64,000 bases of DNA from Laccaria trichodermophora (lineage: Eukaryota > Basidiomycota > Agaricomycetes > Agaricales > Hydnangiaceae), in contig JACTVC010000001.1 of the NCBI GenBank assembly GCA_018417955.1, positions 3,224,001 to 3,288,000 of the forward strand, written 5' to 3'. Positions 36,276-48,100 of the stretch are shown here, one piece after another. The translations under genes and the position numbers were made by a program. Every line of letters begins with the position of its first letter. Positions within the stretch are counted from its first letter, which is position 1. The notes below the pieces were generated by a model. It worked only from the letters and a program-made list of their open reading frames with translations. It was not told the origin of the DNA and made no database searches.

Positions 36276-38722
36276 ATGACAGACGTGGTCCAAACTCCAA
36301 AAAAGAGGAAGGTCGCGGTAAGTTGCGTTCACGTTGCGTTTGGTGAATAGCACGCCTGACCCTTATACCTAGAACGCGTCCCTTTTTGTTGACATTGAGG
36401 CGGCCGTGGAAAATGAAGATGCGGTGGAATCTGATGACGAAGACATTGGTCGGTGAAAGTTCATCACTTTACCCTGACTGACTTGATTATATTTAGAGGA
36501 TTTGATTGATGATACCGACCCTATCGACGAGGACGGCGCGCCAGATGGCAGCTTCATTCGTGAATTCACTGGACAAGATGATGACGTGGAAGGGAATTGG
36601 CGGGAGTTTATACAAAGGGCTCAAATACGAGGAACAAGTGTCCACGATGTCTCGGACTACGATGGCCCAAGACCAGAGGATTACAGTATTTACGAGGTTG
36701 GATGCCAGGTACGAACCTCACGTTAAGAGCAGTTCTTACCTTATTGGCTGACATGATAAACCAAGCTAGGGACGGAGGAGACCACGGTACTGCGAATACT
36801 CAAGTATTTCATCTGCAGGGACGATGTCCGTCCAATGGTTCGAACAGCCCTGGCACTCAGGTCGCATCCAGGGCGGGTGTTCATTGAAGCCGCATCTTAT
36901 GAGGTTGTGAACGAGACCGTACGTGGGTTCGCCAATCTCAAAACAGGTGTTATCAGGGCTCTAGAGGCGGATGAAGCACAGGCCTGTTTGCGTAGCGGTT
37001 CGATTTACACACCGTCCCCAGGGACTTGGATCAGAGTCAAGAAAGGAACCTACAGAGGAGACATCGGATATGTCCGCCAAGTCGATCCCAGATCACTGCA
37101 TGCGGATATCGTCGTGGTACCTCAGATAAATTTCAATATCGCCAGCAAACGGAAACGCGGTGGTCGCCCACCGCGACGACTTTTTGATCTGGAAGCTGTG
37201 AGGAAAAGATGGGGAACCAAAAGCTTCGAAAAACGAAACAATATATGTTTTTTCCACAACGAAACCTACACCGATGATGGATATCATCTTTGGAACGATG
37301 TAGACTCCGAATACGTCAACCACTCATATTGTTTACCCTCAAGGACCGAATTGGACGACTTCGATGGATGCTCTGAAATTCCCTTTGCGATCTACAATGC
37401 CACCCGGCACCACATTGCAGCGAAGACAATACAAACAGGTGACCGCGTTTTGGTCGTGGACGGTGAATGCAGAGGACTGGAGGGGAACGTCTGCTCAATT
37501 CAAGACGGGGAGACAGAAATTTTCATACCTTCCCAAGATATGTTTCACGTGTTGCGCTTGACAGAGCTTCGACGAGAGTTCAAAGTCGGTGACAATGCAA
37601 GGGTGACGTTTGGGCCTCACGACGGAAAGGTGGCATTCGTTGTCAACTCTCTGAACGATGTGTTGACTCTTCACATCCAAGAAACTTCAGCTGAGGTAAG
37701 TAGAATGCGTTATTTCACTAACCAAAAACTCAGGCGGCATTATAGATAAAAGTTCCCGTATCCGATGCGGAGTTTTTCAACGCACCGATGAGCTGTGTGG
37801 TACTGTCGCTGAACGCCAACGTACCAAAAACGGTGTGGAAAGAGTCCGAGGTGGTGAAATGTGGCGTGCGTCAACGAGTAAGGGAGCTCGTCAGTCTGAA
37901 GGACAATCCACACTGGCATCACGAAGGAAAGCGAGTTATGGTATTGAGGAACAATTTCAAGGGTTACATTGGCCGGATCGTGTCCACACACATAGATGAC
38001 ACTGCAGTGGTAGAACTTGATGCCACTTTGCGAAAGGAGCGATTCAAACTGACGGAGCTGTCTGTTGTGTAAGGACTTCGTCATGCACATGTTATCTACT
38101 GAATCAAAACAATCAGTGATCATGAAACACCCATAAAGGCTATCCAACGCGAAGAAAGAAGAACTGTAAAACAAGTATTCCCATGGAATGCACCTCCAGC
38201 AACTTCTACGCCGGGAACTCCTATGCCGTCTAGTCAGGACATACCCCCAAGCCCCGCCTGGGACCCTGCATCGGAAGTTGCAGGAAATGATGAAGGTACG
38301 TGCAAAAGATGAATATCCTTTCATAAGAGTAATCAGATAGTATTGTAGCAGCGTGTCACTGGCTGGCCGACGATCGATTGGCGACAAGGAGGATTTGTCT
38401 CAAACTCAGTGAATCTGCGCCACCCGAGCACATGGCGTATTGAGACAGGTCGCTTGAATTTTTGAGACATGAAGGTAACACCGCAGTGGTTAGGATCAAT
38501 CGAGAGAGCAAGAACATCCCAATGCAATATTTGGAACCCGTGCACCCTGATATGGAACGCCTGTTGGTAACGCCGATGAGAGGAGAACTGACAGGAAAAG
38601 TTTACAGAGTCATAACACACGGACCAATGCAATGCAAAATCAGAGACATTAACATAAAACCTGTACGAAAGAAGGACGATTTCCTCATGCCCACTGACGA
38701 GCTTGTGCATGTCTACAGTTAG
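36276..38722 (+). CDS. SPT5-like transcription elongation protein (NGN and KOW), possibly truncated
   Basis: ATG 36276 begins MTDVVQTPKKRKVA, with a classic basic nuclear signal (PKKRKV). Exons 36276-36317, 36373-36448, 36497-36708, 36766-37695, 37746-38068, 38117-38295 and 38337 onward join in phase with short introns. After an acidic N-terminus come an NGN-like segment (GRVFIEAASYE) and a KOW (GTWIRVKKGTYRGDIGYV). KRGGRPPRRLF is a block typical of fungal SPT5. Another KOW follows (GKRVMVLRNNFKGYIGRI), then a proline/threonine tail (TPGTPMPSSQDIPPSPAWDP). SPT5 with SPT4 supports RNA polymerase II elongation. An in-frame TGA at 38441-38443 precedes a further KOW-like part (to 38722), so the protein is cut or the gene is decaying. 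It is shorter than normal SPT5, so probably a paralogue. Confidence 0.8.
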
Positions 38723-38805
38723 ATCACCTTGTCATAAAATGTACAACGTCCTAATTATAAAAGGCAATAGTTTTTTTTTTTTCGGGGAGGGGTGCAGGGA
38801 AGTTG

Positions 38806-39751
38806 CTAGATACTGCGTTGAAAAGGACATCGGACATTCAGACAGTCATCGCCTGATCTCCATCGAAGATGTGTGTCCTTGAAGGGGTCGGCGCTGAGGA
38901 TATTCCTATCTTCCAAGCCTCCCCAACCATATACGCCAACACCTTCCAAACGGTAGGTCAGATGCCAGACCAATGGGCAACACTGACCACATGCTCTATC
39001 CCACGTAGCAGTCGAAAAGTTGTACTCGATGGAACGACTTTCCAGCTTTTGCATATCCTCCACCGTGGGAGGAAAGGTGCCCGGCATTGTCATCGCATGG
39101 GCAGTTAGACCAGGATAGAAGCAGTAAACGCGAGAGGGCGAGATGGCATTCATCTGGGAAGTAAGGTCTGAAGAGACCAGGGGATACAATGACGAAGAGG
39201 ATTGGCTTTCAAACACTCTGATCTGGTATCCCTGCAAAAAGGTGAGATAACACTTTAGAAAGATGGATAACGCTCACGTTGAGGATAGAAAAAGATAAGA
39301 CACATTTCGTCAAATCCCGCTTGGTGGTACGTGGCTTATCTAGACTCTTTTGGGTGGCATCCTGTGCTTCTGCCCATTGAACCCAGGTGGGTAGAGTACC
39401 GGAGGGGGTCATGATGTCGAGATTTAACGGCGGGTGCTCCGAAAAACCTAAGGGGTTGACTATGGAGAGTGCCACAGATCCTGCAACCAAGGCTTGTGTC
39501 ATCCCAAGGACATCAAAGAACATTTGCAAGTCTTGGGCCATCATGAACCTCGATAGAGCCAATTTGATGCGGCCACGAACAATCGCTCGACAACTAGCGC
39601 CGAATTGCGAATTGACGTGACTCAAAGGCACTATGGAGGCAAAAGTCGGATTTTCCGACGCGAACTCTGCAACTATTTGGTGGGTGATTTCAGCTGGCAT
39701 AACCCAGTCACCATGTTGAGTTACACGACTTCGCAAACCTGAAAGAAACAT
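38806..39751 (-). CDS. F-box/nucleotidyltransferase-like mushroom family protein
   Basis: There are two exons, 39751-39278 and 39231-38806, with a 46-bp intron (GTGAGC donor, TTTTGCAG acceptor, phase 0), giving about 299 residues. The start region has PAEITHQIVAEFA, resembling an F-box helix. ALVAGSVALSIVNP followed by LNLDIMTP resembles the GS...DLDI strand-turn of nucleotidyltransferase-fold proteins common in Agaricomycetes. The second catalytic Asp is not convincing (N-L-D-I), so activity is doubtful. The upstream border is uncertain: TTTCTTTCAG just inside the ORF start could be an acceptor for an earlier exon. Function unknown. Confidence 0.55.
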
Positions 39752-39955
39752 GGTAAGTTGTTAAATTTTGACGTGGCAGCAGATATAAAAAGCGGAAAAT
39801 ATACATACGTCGTACTTCACACCCACAGTCACAGAAGTGGTCGCTATTGCTCGTGCCAATAAGCATTAAAGCACAACAGCTCTTATGGTATTTATCTAGA
39901 CTCTTTCCAAAAAAAGATCGAACTAACGATAACTTAGAGGGGACCTATTACTTAT

Positions 39956-40400
39956 TTGGGATTGCTCTATTCAACGGGGAGCAATAAACCGAGGAGGGTG
40001 CGTGTTCCACTCCACGTTGGAACGTCCGTTGCAAGAAGTCTGGATGACCTCGACACCGACGGCTGGATCCCAGTCGGTGCATCCTATGTTCAATGTCTAG
40101 ACCTGGAAGACAATCGCATATTTGTTGAGTCGCGCTCAGGTGCTTCAACCGAACCCTCCTTTACAGTTTATTACTGCAAACGGGTGAGAATTATGGTTAT
40201 TTATAAAGATTTGCCTAGTAAACGTTCCACAGCGATCCCCACCGACATATTCTCGGGCTGTCAACAAATTGATATTGGGAATAGCGAACCGAGTGTGGTA
40301 CGGAAACGTATTGGTTGTTTGCCACGACAAAGGTAACGCCGTCATGGACGTACAGAGTACCCACATTGGTTATGTTACGGAACAACTGAAGCAGTAAGTG
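39956..40400 (+). other. Unassigned ORF fragment
   Basis: A plus-strand frame (39956-40336) with VPLHVGTSVARSLDD, and a second frame near its end (VWYGNVLVVCHDKGN, to about 40400), look protein-like and could be exons of a small gene or a broken SPT5/KOW relative. I cannot join them with confidence. Confidence 0.25.
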
Positions 40401-40720
40401 ATCCCTTCACCAACCAATACGATGTCTGACAAAAAAATGTAGATTGTTGAACGAAGGCGGCGTAACTCAGACAAAGTAACAAGGTTAAAGTGGAAGAGTG
40501 TCTGGTACATTCACATACACTACTCGGCGGACCGTTAGATATATTTAGCATAGCCATGACGACCACAGCCTGGATTTTTTCTTCAAAATTTTTCTTAAAT
40601 TTTTTTTTGTTGAAAGTTTTTTACCCTAAAAAAAAAAGAGAAAAAAAGAGGGGGGAAAGATGAAACCGATCTCATTCAAATAACGTCCACAATGCAATCA
40701 CCCAATTTCCTCAAGCAAGC

Positions 40721-41135
40721 ATGCCAGCCTCGGTACTCATTGACGGCATCGTCCAAAACATGATAACCCAGTTGCCTACAGCGAGGATGACAGACTCGTC
40801 TATGGACAAGGTAAGAGCTATTTGAATTTGATTTGAACGTCCAATGAAATTGTTGACAATAACGGCGCCAGGACTCGAGCATGTCCGAGACTTCTTGGGA
40901 TTCGAGTGATAGCATGCCAGAGCTACAATCTGTCAGCAACTCGAGCGACGACGACACTTTATCAGAATCATCAGAAGACAGTGACGTGGAAGTGCAACGA
41001 AGACCCAAGACCGACAACCCGCATACACGGGAAGCCGAAGCACCAGACGTATCAGTGGACACGCAACAAGTAGGTCCACAACTAGTCAGGCATTCGAACT
41101 CACACGACGGGTTGAACAGTCAGGAATTCAAATAA
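40721..41135 (+). CDS. Small acidic serine-rich protein, two exons
   Basis: ATG 40721, exon 1 40721-40810 and exon 2 40872-41135, with a 61-bp intron (GTAAGAG...CGCCAG) at phase 0. The product is about 117 residues, with a Ser/Asp/Glu block (SSDSMPELQSVSNSSDDD). Similar MPELQSV blocks occur in many mushroom repeat-associated proteins, so this may be a remnant of a larger mobile-element protein. Function unknown. Confidence 0.5.
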
Positions 41136-42010
41136 TCAACGACTGGCGCATGCTCGTTTGGTACATCACCATGTATGTTGTCCGTGACGAGGCGCCAGTG
41201 CTGAATGAGAGACAGTTGCGTGGGGTAATGCACGCCCATCCTCCGGAACTTGTAGCAGGGCTTACAGAAGCTGTACAAACTGGGGTTGGGAGCCAGCGTG
41301 AAGAGGAAGCACGTATGGGACGAGAGGAACAGGGAGGGGGAGGTAAGGATGAAGGGGAGGAGGGTGAATGAGTAAATAGGTAGGAATATAGCAGTCATTT
41401 TATTTTTCTTAAGACCGACCTCGTAAGTTATTCACGAAATTCGTTACGTCGACTGAATTTGTTCTTAACGTTCAAAGACAAAGAATTGTATGTGTCGATC
41501 TCCAGCGAATGATAAATGCAAAAGCGGCAGGAGGGGGCTGTTTCGCTCCACGAACCGCAAGAGAATGTGGAAGAAGGCGGAAGGATGAATGGGTTTTTTT
41601 ATATTGTGCTCCAAAAAATGATACCGGTGTCTTTGAAACCTTCCTTCAAATGAAGACGGCGCACTCGCACTTAGCACCCGGTATGCAAATTGATACTGCA
41701 TCTGGATGTTTTAAATTACAAGACGTTAGTACTCAATTCATATATATATGACGCGTACTCATCACCTTCCAGGATTTACTTGAAGCCACGCCTGAAGACG
41801 CGTCCCCTTGACCCCCAAGTCTAGAGCATCCACACACTTGGAGTGTATGCTGCACGGGCCACATATTGGGTTGATTCCTTCGTGTTACTACAATGGAAGG
41901 GTTTGTGAACTTGAATGACCATGCAGAACTATGACTCACAAACCCAAGAAAACTTGAGCGACGCGTCAACCACAGAAAAAGAAATATACAAAATCAGCAG
42001 CACGTACATG
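41136..42010. other. Intergenic DNA before element 3
   Basis: Short frames on both strands have no recognisable content. I see no promoter, repeat or RNA gene here. Confidence 0.4.
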
Positions 42011-42015
42011 CAGTC

Positions 42016-42340
42016 TGTGAAGAGTAGGACTTGATCACTTGACATCACGCGCCGTGTATTGTATTGTACATAGTTGTTTGCTTAGATGTATATACAAGGG
42101 GAACCCTACGTTAGGGTTCCTCATCTTTTGAAATCTACTACCTTTTGCATCATATGCTCGCGGACTAGCGTCTCACGTCTACACAAGCCTGCCAGGCTTG
42201 TGTATCTTACCAACAACACGTCCGGCCGGCTGAGCACCCTGTAACTGCTCACTCACCGGGATAAGCGCTGACACGTCGTCAGCCACCCTCAACTTCTCCT
42301 CTAGACTCACTACGCGAGAAGTCTCGAACACCATTTCACA
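42016..42340 (+). repeat. Element 3 5' LTR
   Basis: It begins TGTGAAGAG and ends TTTCACA. It contains a TATA-like GTATATAC (42089) followed within about 10 bp by a perfect hairpin GGAACCCTA/TAGGGTTCC (42100-42120). A second hairpin, ACACAAGCCT/AGGCTTGTGT, lies at 42181-42203. Both should fall in the transcribed R region. Confidence 0.95.
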
Positions 42341-42341
42341 A

Positions 42342-42359
42342 TGGTGGGGGCACCGCGGA
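42342..42359 (+). other. Primer binding site of element 3
   Basis: TGGTGGGGGCACCGCGGA, one base after the LTR, is identical to that of element 2. Confidence 0.7.
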
Positions 42360-42454
42360 CTTCACCAAAGCGTAGTGAAGTCCACTACTTGAAGGATTAG
42401 GAGAAGGAAGAGAGAGAAGAAGATGGGGAACGAAAGGGAGAGCTTCGGTAGTGA

Positions 42455-43262
42455 AGGCCACAGCTCGCATTATCGCGGCGGGTCTGTTCATGAAGGAGCT
42501 TCATTAGGAAGACCGCAGCTCGCGATATCGCGGCGGGTCCGTTCACGAAGAAGCCCAGCAATTCCCCTAGTATTCTATCTCGAACTCTCGAATCGCTGCT
42601 CGCGAGATTGCGGCGGGTTCGAGATTACAATTGAAGATCGTCCATCGATAAAGGAAAACGACAGATAGTGGAGAGGAGGGACGAGGAATGGGTATACAGG
42701 GAGAGTCTAAGGTGAAACGTACCTCTGCAGCTCGCAGTCATGCAGCGGGTTGTACGCCAATCGAGGACATCTCCCAGGAGTTTCCTATCTACGGACTACG
42801 GATCGCTGCTCGCGTTACCGCGGCGGATCTAAGGTCCATGAAGGAAAACTTCACCCAGTAATTGACGAGCACCAGGGATTTCGCGCATACGCGGCCTTGA
42901 TTTACTCGTCAATTAGTCCTCGAGGTTCTAAGGGTTCAAACTCGCGCTTACGCGGATGAATCCAAGGAGGCATGTCGCTGCTAGCTAAAAGCGGATTCGA
43001 ATACGCGCTTACGCGATCGAGGAAGCATACTAGCTCAGCATAAGGACCGTCCTAGTTGCCTGAAAGGATGAGCAATTTAGCATAAGCCTGCGCTTTCGCG
43101 GCTAGTTAGATCCTTATCAACGGAAAGGCGAGCAAGGCACAGCTCTAACGAGACGAAACCATACTCGCGCCCACGCGGTTAGGATGAATCTCGGAAGAGT
43201 TTCGCATATAAGGAGTAGCAGCCTAATCTACGGACTACTGGATATCGCGATTACGCAGCCGA
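42455..43262 (+). repeat. Array of ten modular GC-rich hairpins in the element 3 leader
   Basis: The core is CTCGCG-loop-CGCGGCG or a variant, at about 42460, 42514, 42593, 42726, 42801, 42938, 43008, 43086, 43162 and 43241. In most copies the sequence outside the core also pairs, but with a different sequence in each copy. Examples are ATCTCGAAC/GTTCGAGAT (copy 3), GGGTTC/GAATCC (6), CTACGGAC/GTCTGTAG (10), CTGCA/TGCAG (4) and GGAC/GTCC (5). The leader otherwise has no long frame. Covarying outer stems argue for a selected RNA structure. Confidence 0.8.
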
Positions 43263-43506
43263 TTGTCTGTAGAGGCAGCTGTACGAATTATATCGATAGT
43301 CCTGAATGAACCCTCTATCTCCTGTTTCCTGTCAACCGTTCATATCGATCGTCGATTTTCATCGATAAAGCAAACCTTAGCAAATTCAGTCTACTGCTCC
43401 ACCGAAAGCTATGCCCCAGCATGTTAAAAGAGCACAGAAGCTACGCGTGGCACAAGTTCGTTAACCCTCAGCTTTCCCCTTATTATTTCCCCGCTCTAAT
43501 CGACAA

Positions 43507-44571
43507 ATGTCTGGTTCTAATCGTAAATCTGCTCTTACGGGACCAGGACAAGCAGGTCAATCAGCCCCTCGATCCTCTTGATCGGCTTCCAATCTTCCTT
43601 CTGCCAACTCGCCTCCAAGGAAAAGAGGTTCCCGCACCAGAGGATCCTCGTCGATCCATCAGGTCGAAGAAGAGTCGAATAGAACCTTACAAACCGTGGA
43701 AGAAAGTCCTAGTCCCTCTGGAAAGAGATCTGAACTACCAGACCCCACGGCTCCCTCTTCCATCTCTGAATCGACTCCAACAGAAGCCGTACGAGGTATT
43801 ATCCATAGGAATAGAAAGGGTAAAGACAAGGAGCCCCACTTGTTTGCGCACGCGCCTCATTTGAAGATGGCCCCGGCGTACGAAGAAACCCTGACCGAGT
43901 CGATCGTCCGATGTCATCACGCCTGGGATCCTGCAGAGGATGCAGACCCTCTACGGGAATTTGGTGCTGAGGAAGGAGTCCTGCAAGGGCTAACTCCTAT
44001 GCAAACTATGCCCTTCTGTGACATACTCATACGTTGGTCAGCACCGCACCAGAACTTAGTATGGCAAAACCTGGAGGACTACGCGCAGGTGCTATGCGCG
44101 ACGAATCTAGCACGTAGTGATATAGAATTGATACCTGAGAACGGGAGATCATATTACGCCCTACACTACAGGATTCTAATGCACACCTATGAAGTTACCC
44201 TTGGAATCACGCAGATTATCTCTACGGTAGACCAATTACTGGATAGGTCGGCATGTCGCTCCTTCAGCATTGACAAGGGTTTTGTTATCCTCAAGCAACT
44301 AGCCATGGGGGAGGATGCGGACCACATCCAGCTCAGTTTCTACACGCTGCAAACCCGATGCAAGGGCGCTGTGAACCACATACGACAGGACCTCAATACC
44401 ATACACGCTATCTTCGGGCAGTTCAACAACGCGTTGACCAACCTTTCGTATAACTCGACTCTCTCGGATATACGGTCGAACTACGGTCAACTACCTCCGC
44501 GTTTAGAGGTGGCTAGGCATATGCTGAGGGAAGATTATCAGAGGGAGATGCCTGAGCACCTGATAAGTTAG
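43507..44571 (+). pseudogene. gag: Element 3 Gag, N-terminal part
   Basis: ATG 43507 opens MSGSNRKSALTG, but an in-frame TGA follows at 43576-43578; the frame then runs to TAG 44569-44571. The second part is helix-rich (YEETLTESIVRCHHAWDP, PEHLIS) and has no motif I know. The next frame (-1) opens at 44556 and continues with KLVEEWVKSG, so the boundary is a frameshift or a recoding site. No canonical slippery heptamer is present. Confidence 0.6.
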
Positions 44572-45182
44572 TGGAAGAATGGGTCAAATCAGGAAGAGAG
44601 GTAAACAGCCGTCCTTATGAAAGGAAGTCAGCCCATTATCCGCAGTTAAAATACAACGATCGGTCAGACTCGCCTAGAGCATGGAGCCATACACAAGGTT
44701 CCGCACCCAGAGTTGCGCCTAGTCAGCCTTCAGTCTTCGGCAGTGTGTCCTCCAGGGATCGGAGACGCGATCCTCCGCCTACCTCCATTTCCATGGCCTT
44801 AAGCCGTAATCACCCTCTTAGCCACTTCGCAGGTCTTAATTCTAACATGGGAGGCGATGAAGGGAAAGAGGGCGAGGACTCGAACCCCCATAATCCATGG
44901 ATCACCGTTCAATCGGGTCGTGCCCATGGCACACGTTCGAAGTCTAGCCAAGTCAATAAGAACGCCCGTTTCGCTAGTCCCAATGAGGATCGACCATCAA
45001 CTTCAGCTTTTTATGCTACGGATAACTTCAGCAACACGAGACAAGGAAGGAGTGGGAGGAGCTCAAATGGAGGTGATCCTCCCGGCGGAGATGGTCCCCC
45101 AGGCGGAGGACTACCGTCAGGACCCAGGAACCCTGCTCGACGAAACTATGAAGGCCTGCCTCCTTTTCGAGGCCACTCGTGA
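44556..45182 (+). pseudogene. Element 3 Gag, low-complexity middle part
   Basis: The frame is rich in Ser, Arg, Gly and Pro (GGDPPGGDGPPGGGLP) and ends at TGA 45180-45182. It stays open beyond in the same frame into the capsid part. The stop is consistent with CGA to TGA. Confidence 0.6.
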
Positions 45183-48100
45183 AACTCAGGGCAAGGACCT
45201 CCAGGAGGAGACCCCCCGGGTGGTGGTCCCAGTTACGGTATCGACCCCGAAGAGAAAGGTCCAGAGGACGAAAAGAACAAGAGTGAATGGCAATTGAATA
45301 ACAAGATCAGCATGGGCATGATACCGCAGTGGGATGGGAACCCCACTACAATGATCGACTACATCATGGAAATCGCATTACTAGCTCGACTTTCAAAAAG
45401 GCTTTTCAAGGAAATAGGACAAATAGCGCCCATTAGATGGACGGGTTCCGCGAAGGGATGGTGGATGACATTACCAAGAGCAGATCAAGCTTACTATTCG
45501 CAAGACTGGGAATGCCTAATGACAGGAATGCGCGACCATTTCATGAATGACGAATGGCTGAACGATAGGGGAATCGAATTCGACGCTATGCGATTTCGTC
45601 GAGGTCATGCTCATTCTCGCGAAACGCCGGAAGAATACTTCAATCGCCGAATACGTCTTCATATGGTTCTCCATCCAGAGGAGATAGACAGATCTACAGT
45701 CACACATCGACTCATGAATAGGCAGCCTATCTTATGGAGTTCCATTCTCAACACAGTCTCATGTCCCAGCATCGTGCAACTCATAAAGTTGGCTAAAGCA
45801 AATCTTATAGCCCAGTATTATAGCGGCCTACGCATTGAGAAGTCGAAGTCAGTTCACACCGTTGAGGCAGCTTCTCCAGAGGATTCAGACAAGAGCGGGA
45901 CAGAGCTTAACGTTATCAAAGAGGCACAAGTAGTAGTGAGAGGAGTAAACAGGAAACGCACGGATTGGCCCAAGGGTAGGACCATCGCAGGTTATAACTA
46001 CTGCCGAGATGACTCAGTGGTCAGCAAAACCCCTCCCCCCGGTCCTTGCTTCATTTGCCTCAGTCCCAAGCACTTCTTCAGAGACTGTCCACATAACACT
46101 AGGTTCTTTACGAAAGCGGCTCACTCAGTAGATGTGACGATAGATCAAGAGGAATTAAACGAACTGGACATAGCGTACTACGATATTGTGTCAGCAGCAA
46201 TGGCATCCGCTTCTGAGTATGAGTCGCCTGAGGTGGTGTCAGAACCGAAGGATAAAAGGAATCGGAACGAACGGAGACGCGAGAAGTTTGATATGAAATC
46301 TAACAAGAAAGGGAAGAGTAAGGTGGAAGACCTTCCTCAAGCCAATCGAGCTACGCGTCGAAAACTGAAGCTTTCCAAAATGGCATCAGTAGCTAGTATC
46401 AACGATGCGCTGCCACGGTCCGAAGAGGAGGACTTGTTCTCGGACGAGGAGGATATCATCGGCTATCCTGACCCTCCTTCAGAGGACGAAGGATCTTCCT
46501 CGAGTCAAGCGGATACGATTCCAGCTTTCTCTACCAATTCCCCTACATCTTCTGTGTCGTCCTTGCCCTCAGCGCCAGTCAAAAAGACAGGAACAAGAAA
46601 GGTTACTATAGAAGAAATAGAGGACCCAGAAGCCCCTCCAGTGTTCCAGTCATCCCCGAAATCTATGCCGCTTAAGGAATCGGAAGGTTACTTCCCTAAT
46701 GAGTCAGACGTTGTAATGGCAGTGAAGAAGGAAGTTAAGCCCGAAGGGCTAGGCTCTATGGGCACCCAAGCACTTCACATCAAAGCACACGTTCAGTCTA
46801 TAGGCAGAGGTGAAGTGAAAGCTCGTCTAGACTCTGGGGCAGATATCACCCTTATGTCAGAAGAGTTTTGGAAGCAATTGGGTACATTGCCTCAGCCGAA
46901 GGAAGGAATGCGGATGAAATTGTATCATCTTACAGGGCACGCCAAAGTTCTTGGGTACATCAAGACCCGTCTGTACACTTTAACGACGGACCAGGTCTGG
47001 ATCGGTTTTGAACTAGAAGCTTACGTAGTCCGAGGCATGAGAGTTCCTCTCTTATTGGGTGAGGACTTTCAAACAGCGTACGAGCTGCATGTGAAACGCT
47101 ACGCTACAGGTCATTGTGAAGTAACTATTAACGATGATATGAAGGTCATCCCCGCGTCATCAGCTCACGATGTGGATCTGGGATTCAAAATACGCCAGTC
47201 CTATCTGACTCAATCATTCGTGCGCGCCAAGACTGCCCGACGTAGACGAGCCAAGAAACTGAAGAAGATGCCCAAAGAGTTATCCCCTGTTTATGCGACT
47301 GAGGACACTAGAGTGGAACCAGGCACTGTGAAAACCATACGAGTAACAGGCGCTTTAAAGGAGAAAAAGGAATGGTTAGTGGAAAAGGTCATAGTTGGCT
47401 CAGACACGACCGACATACTCGCAGCTCCTTTTACCTGGATTTCGTCTGAAAACCCAGTTCTTCCTGTGGCAAACCCGGGCACCAGGCCTCTGTACGTACG
47501 CAAGGGGGAAATCGTAGGTCGTTTAGCGGACCCTTCGTCATACCTAGATCATCCTGATGAGGAGGAGTTACCCAAGTACGCTGCTTTGGCGGAGGCTATC
47601 AAAGTGGTCATTAATGAGACCTTGAAAGAGCGAAGTTCCACGAGCACGAAAACTCAGGAAAGAGCTTTCGATAGTAAGCTGGAAGAAGAGGAGCATTGGG
47701 GACCGAAGACGACAGCCGTACCAGAGGATCCCGCTTCAGGATCCGTGCCAGAATTGGTCAATCTCGGGCCAGATATACCCTCTAATATTCTTCCGCGACT
47801 GAAAGAGGTACTCCAAAGGAACTCTTCAGCTTTCGGCGTCGATGGCAGGTTAGGCCATGTGGATGCTAAGGTTTCTATTCCACTTAAACCAGGGACGGTC
47901 CCTACCTCTTTACCCATGTATGGCGCTTCACCAGCAAAAAGAGAGGTCATCGACCACCAAGTGAAGGCGTGGTTCGAAGCAGGAGTAATCGAACCTTCAG
48001 TTAGCCCCTGGGGATTTCCAGTGGTGGTAGTCTACCGGAACGGGAAGGCAAGACTGGCCATCGACTATCGCAAGTTAAACGCCAACACGATCCCTGACGA

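Noticed and set aside
42100..42120. Telomere-like CCCTA/TTAGGG in the LTR
   Set aside because: Only one unit on each hairpin arm; better seen as a hairpin than as a telomere repeat.
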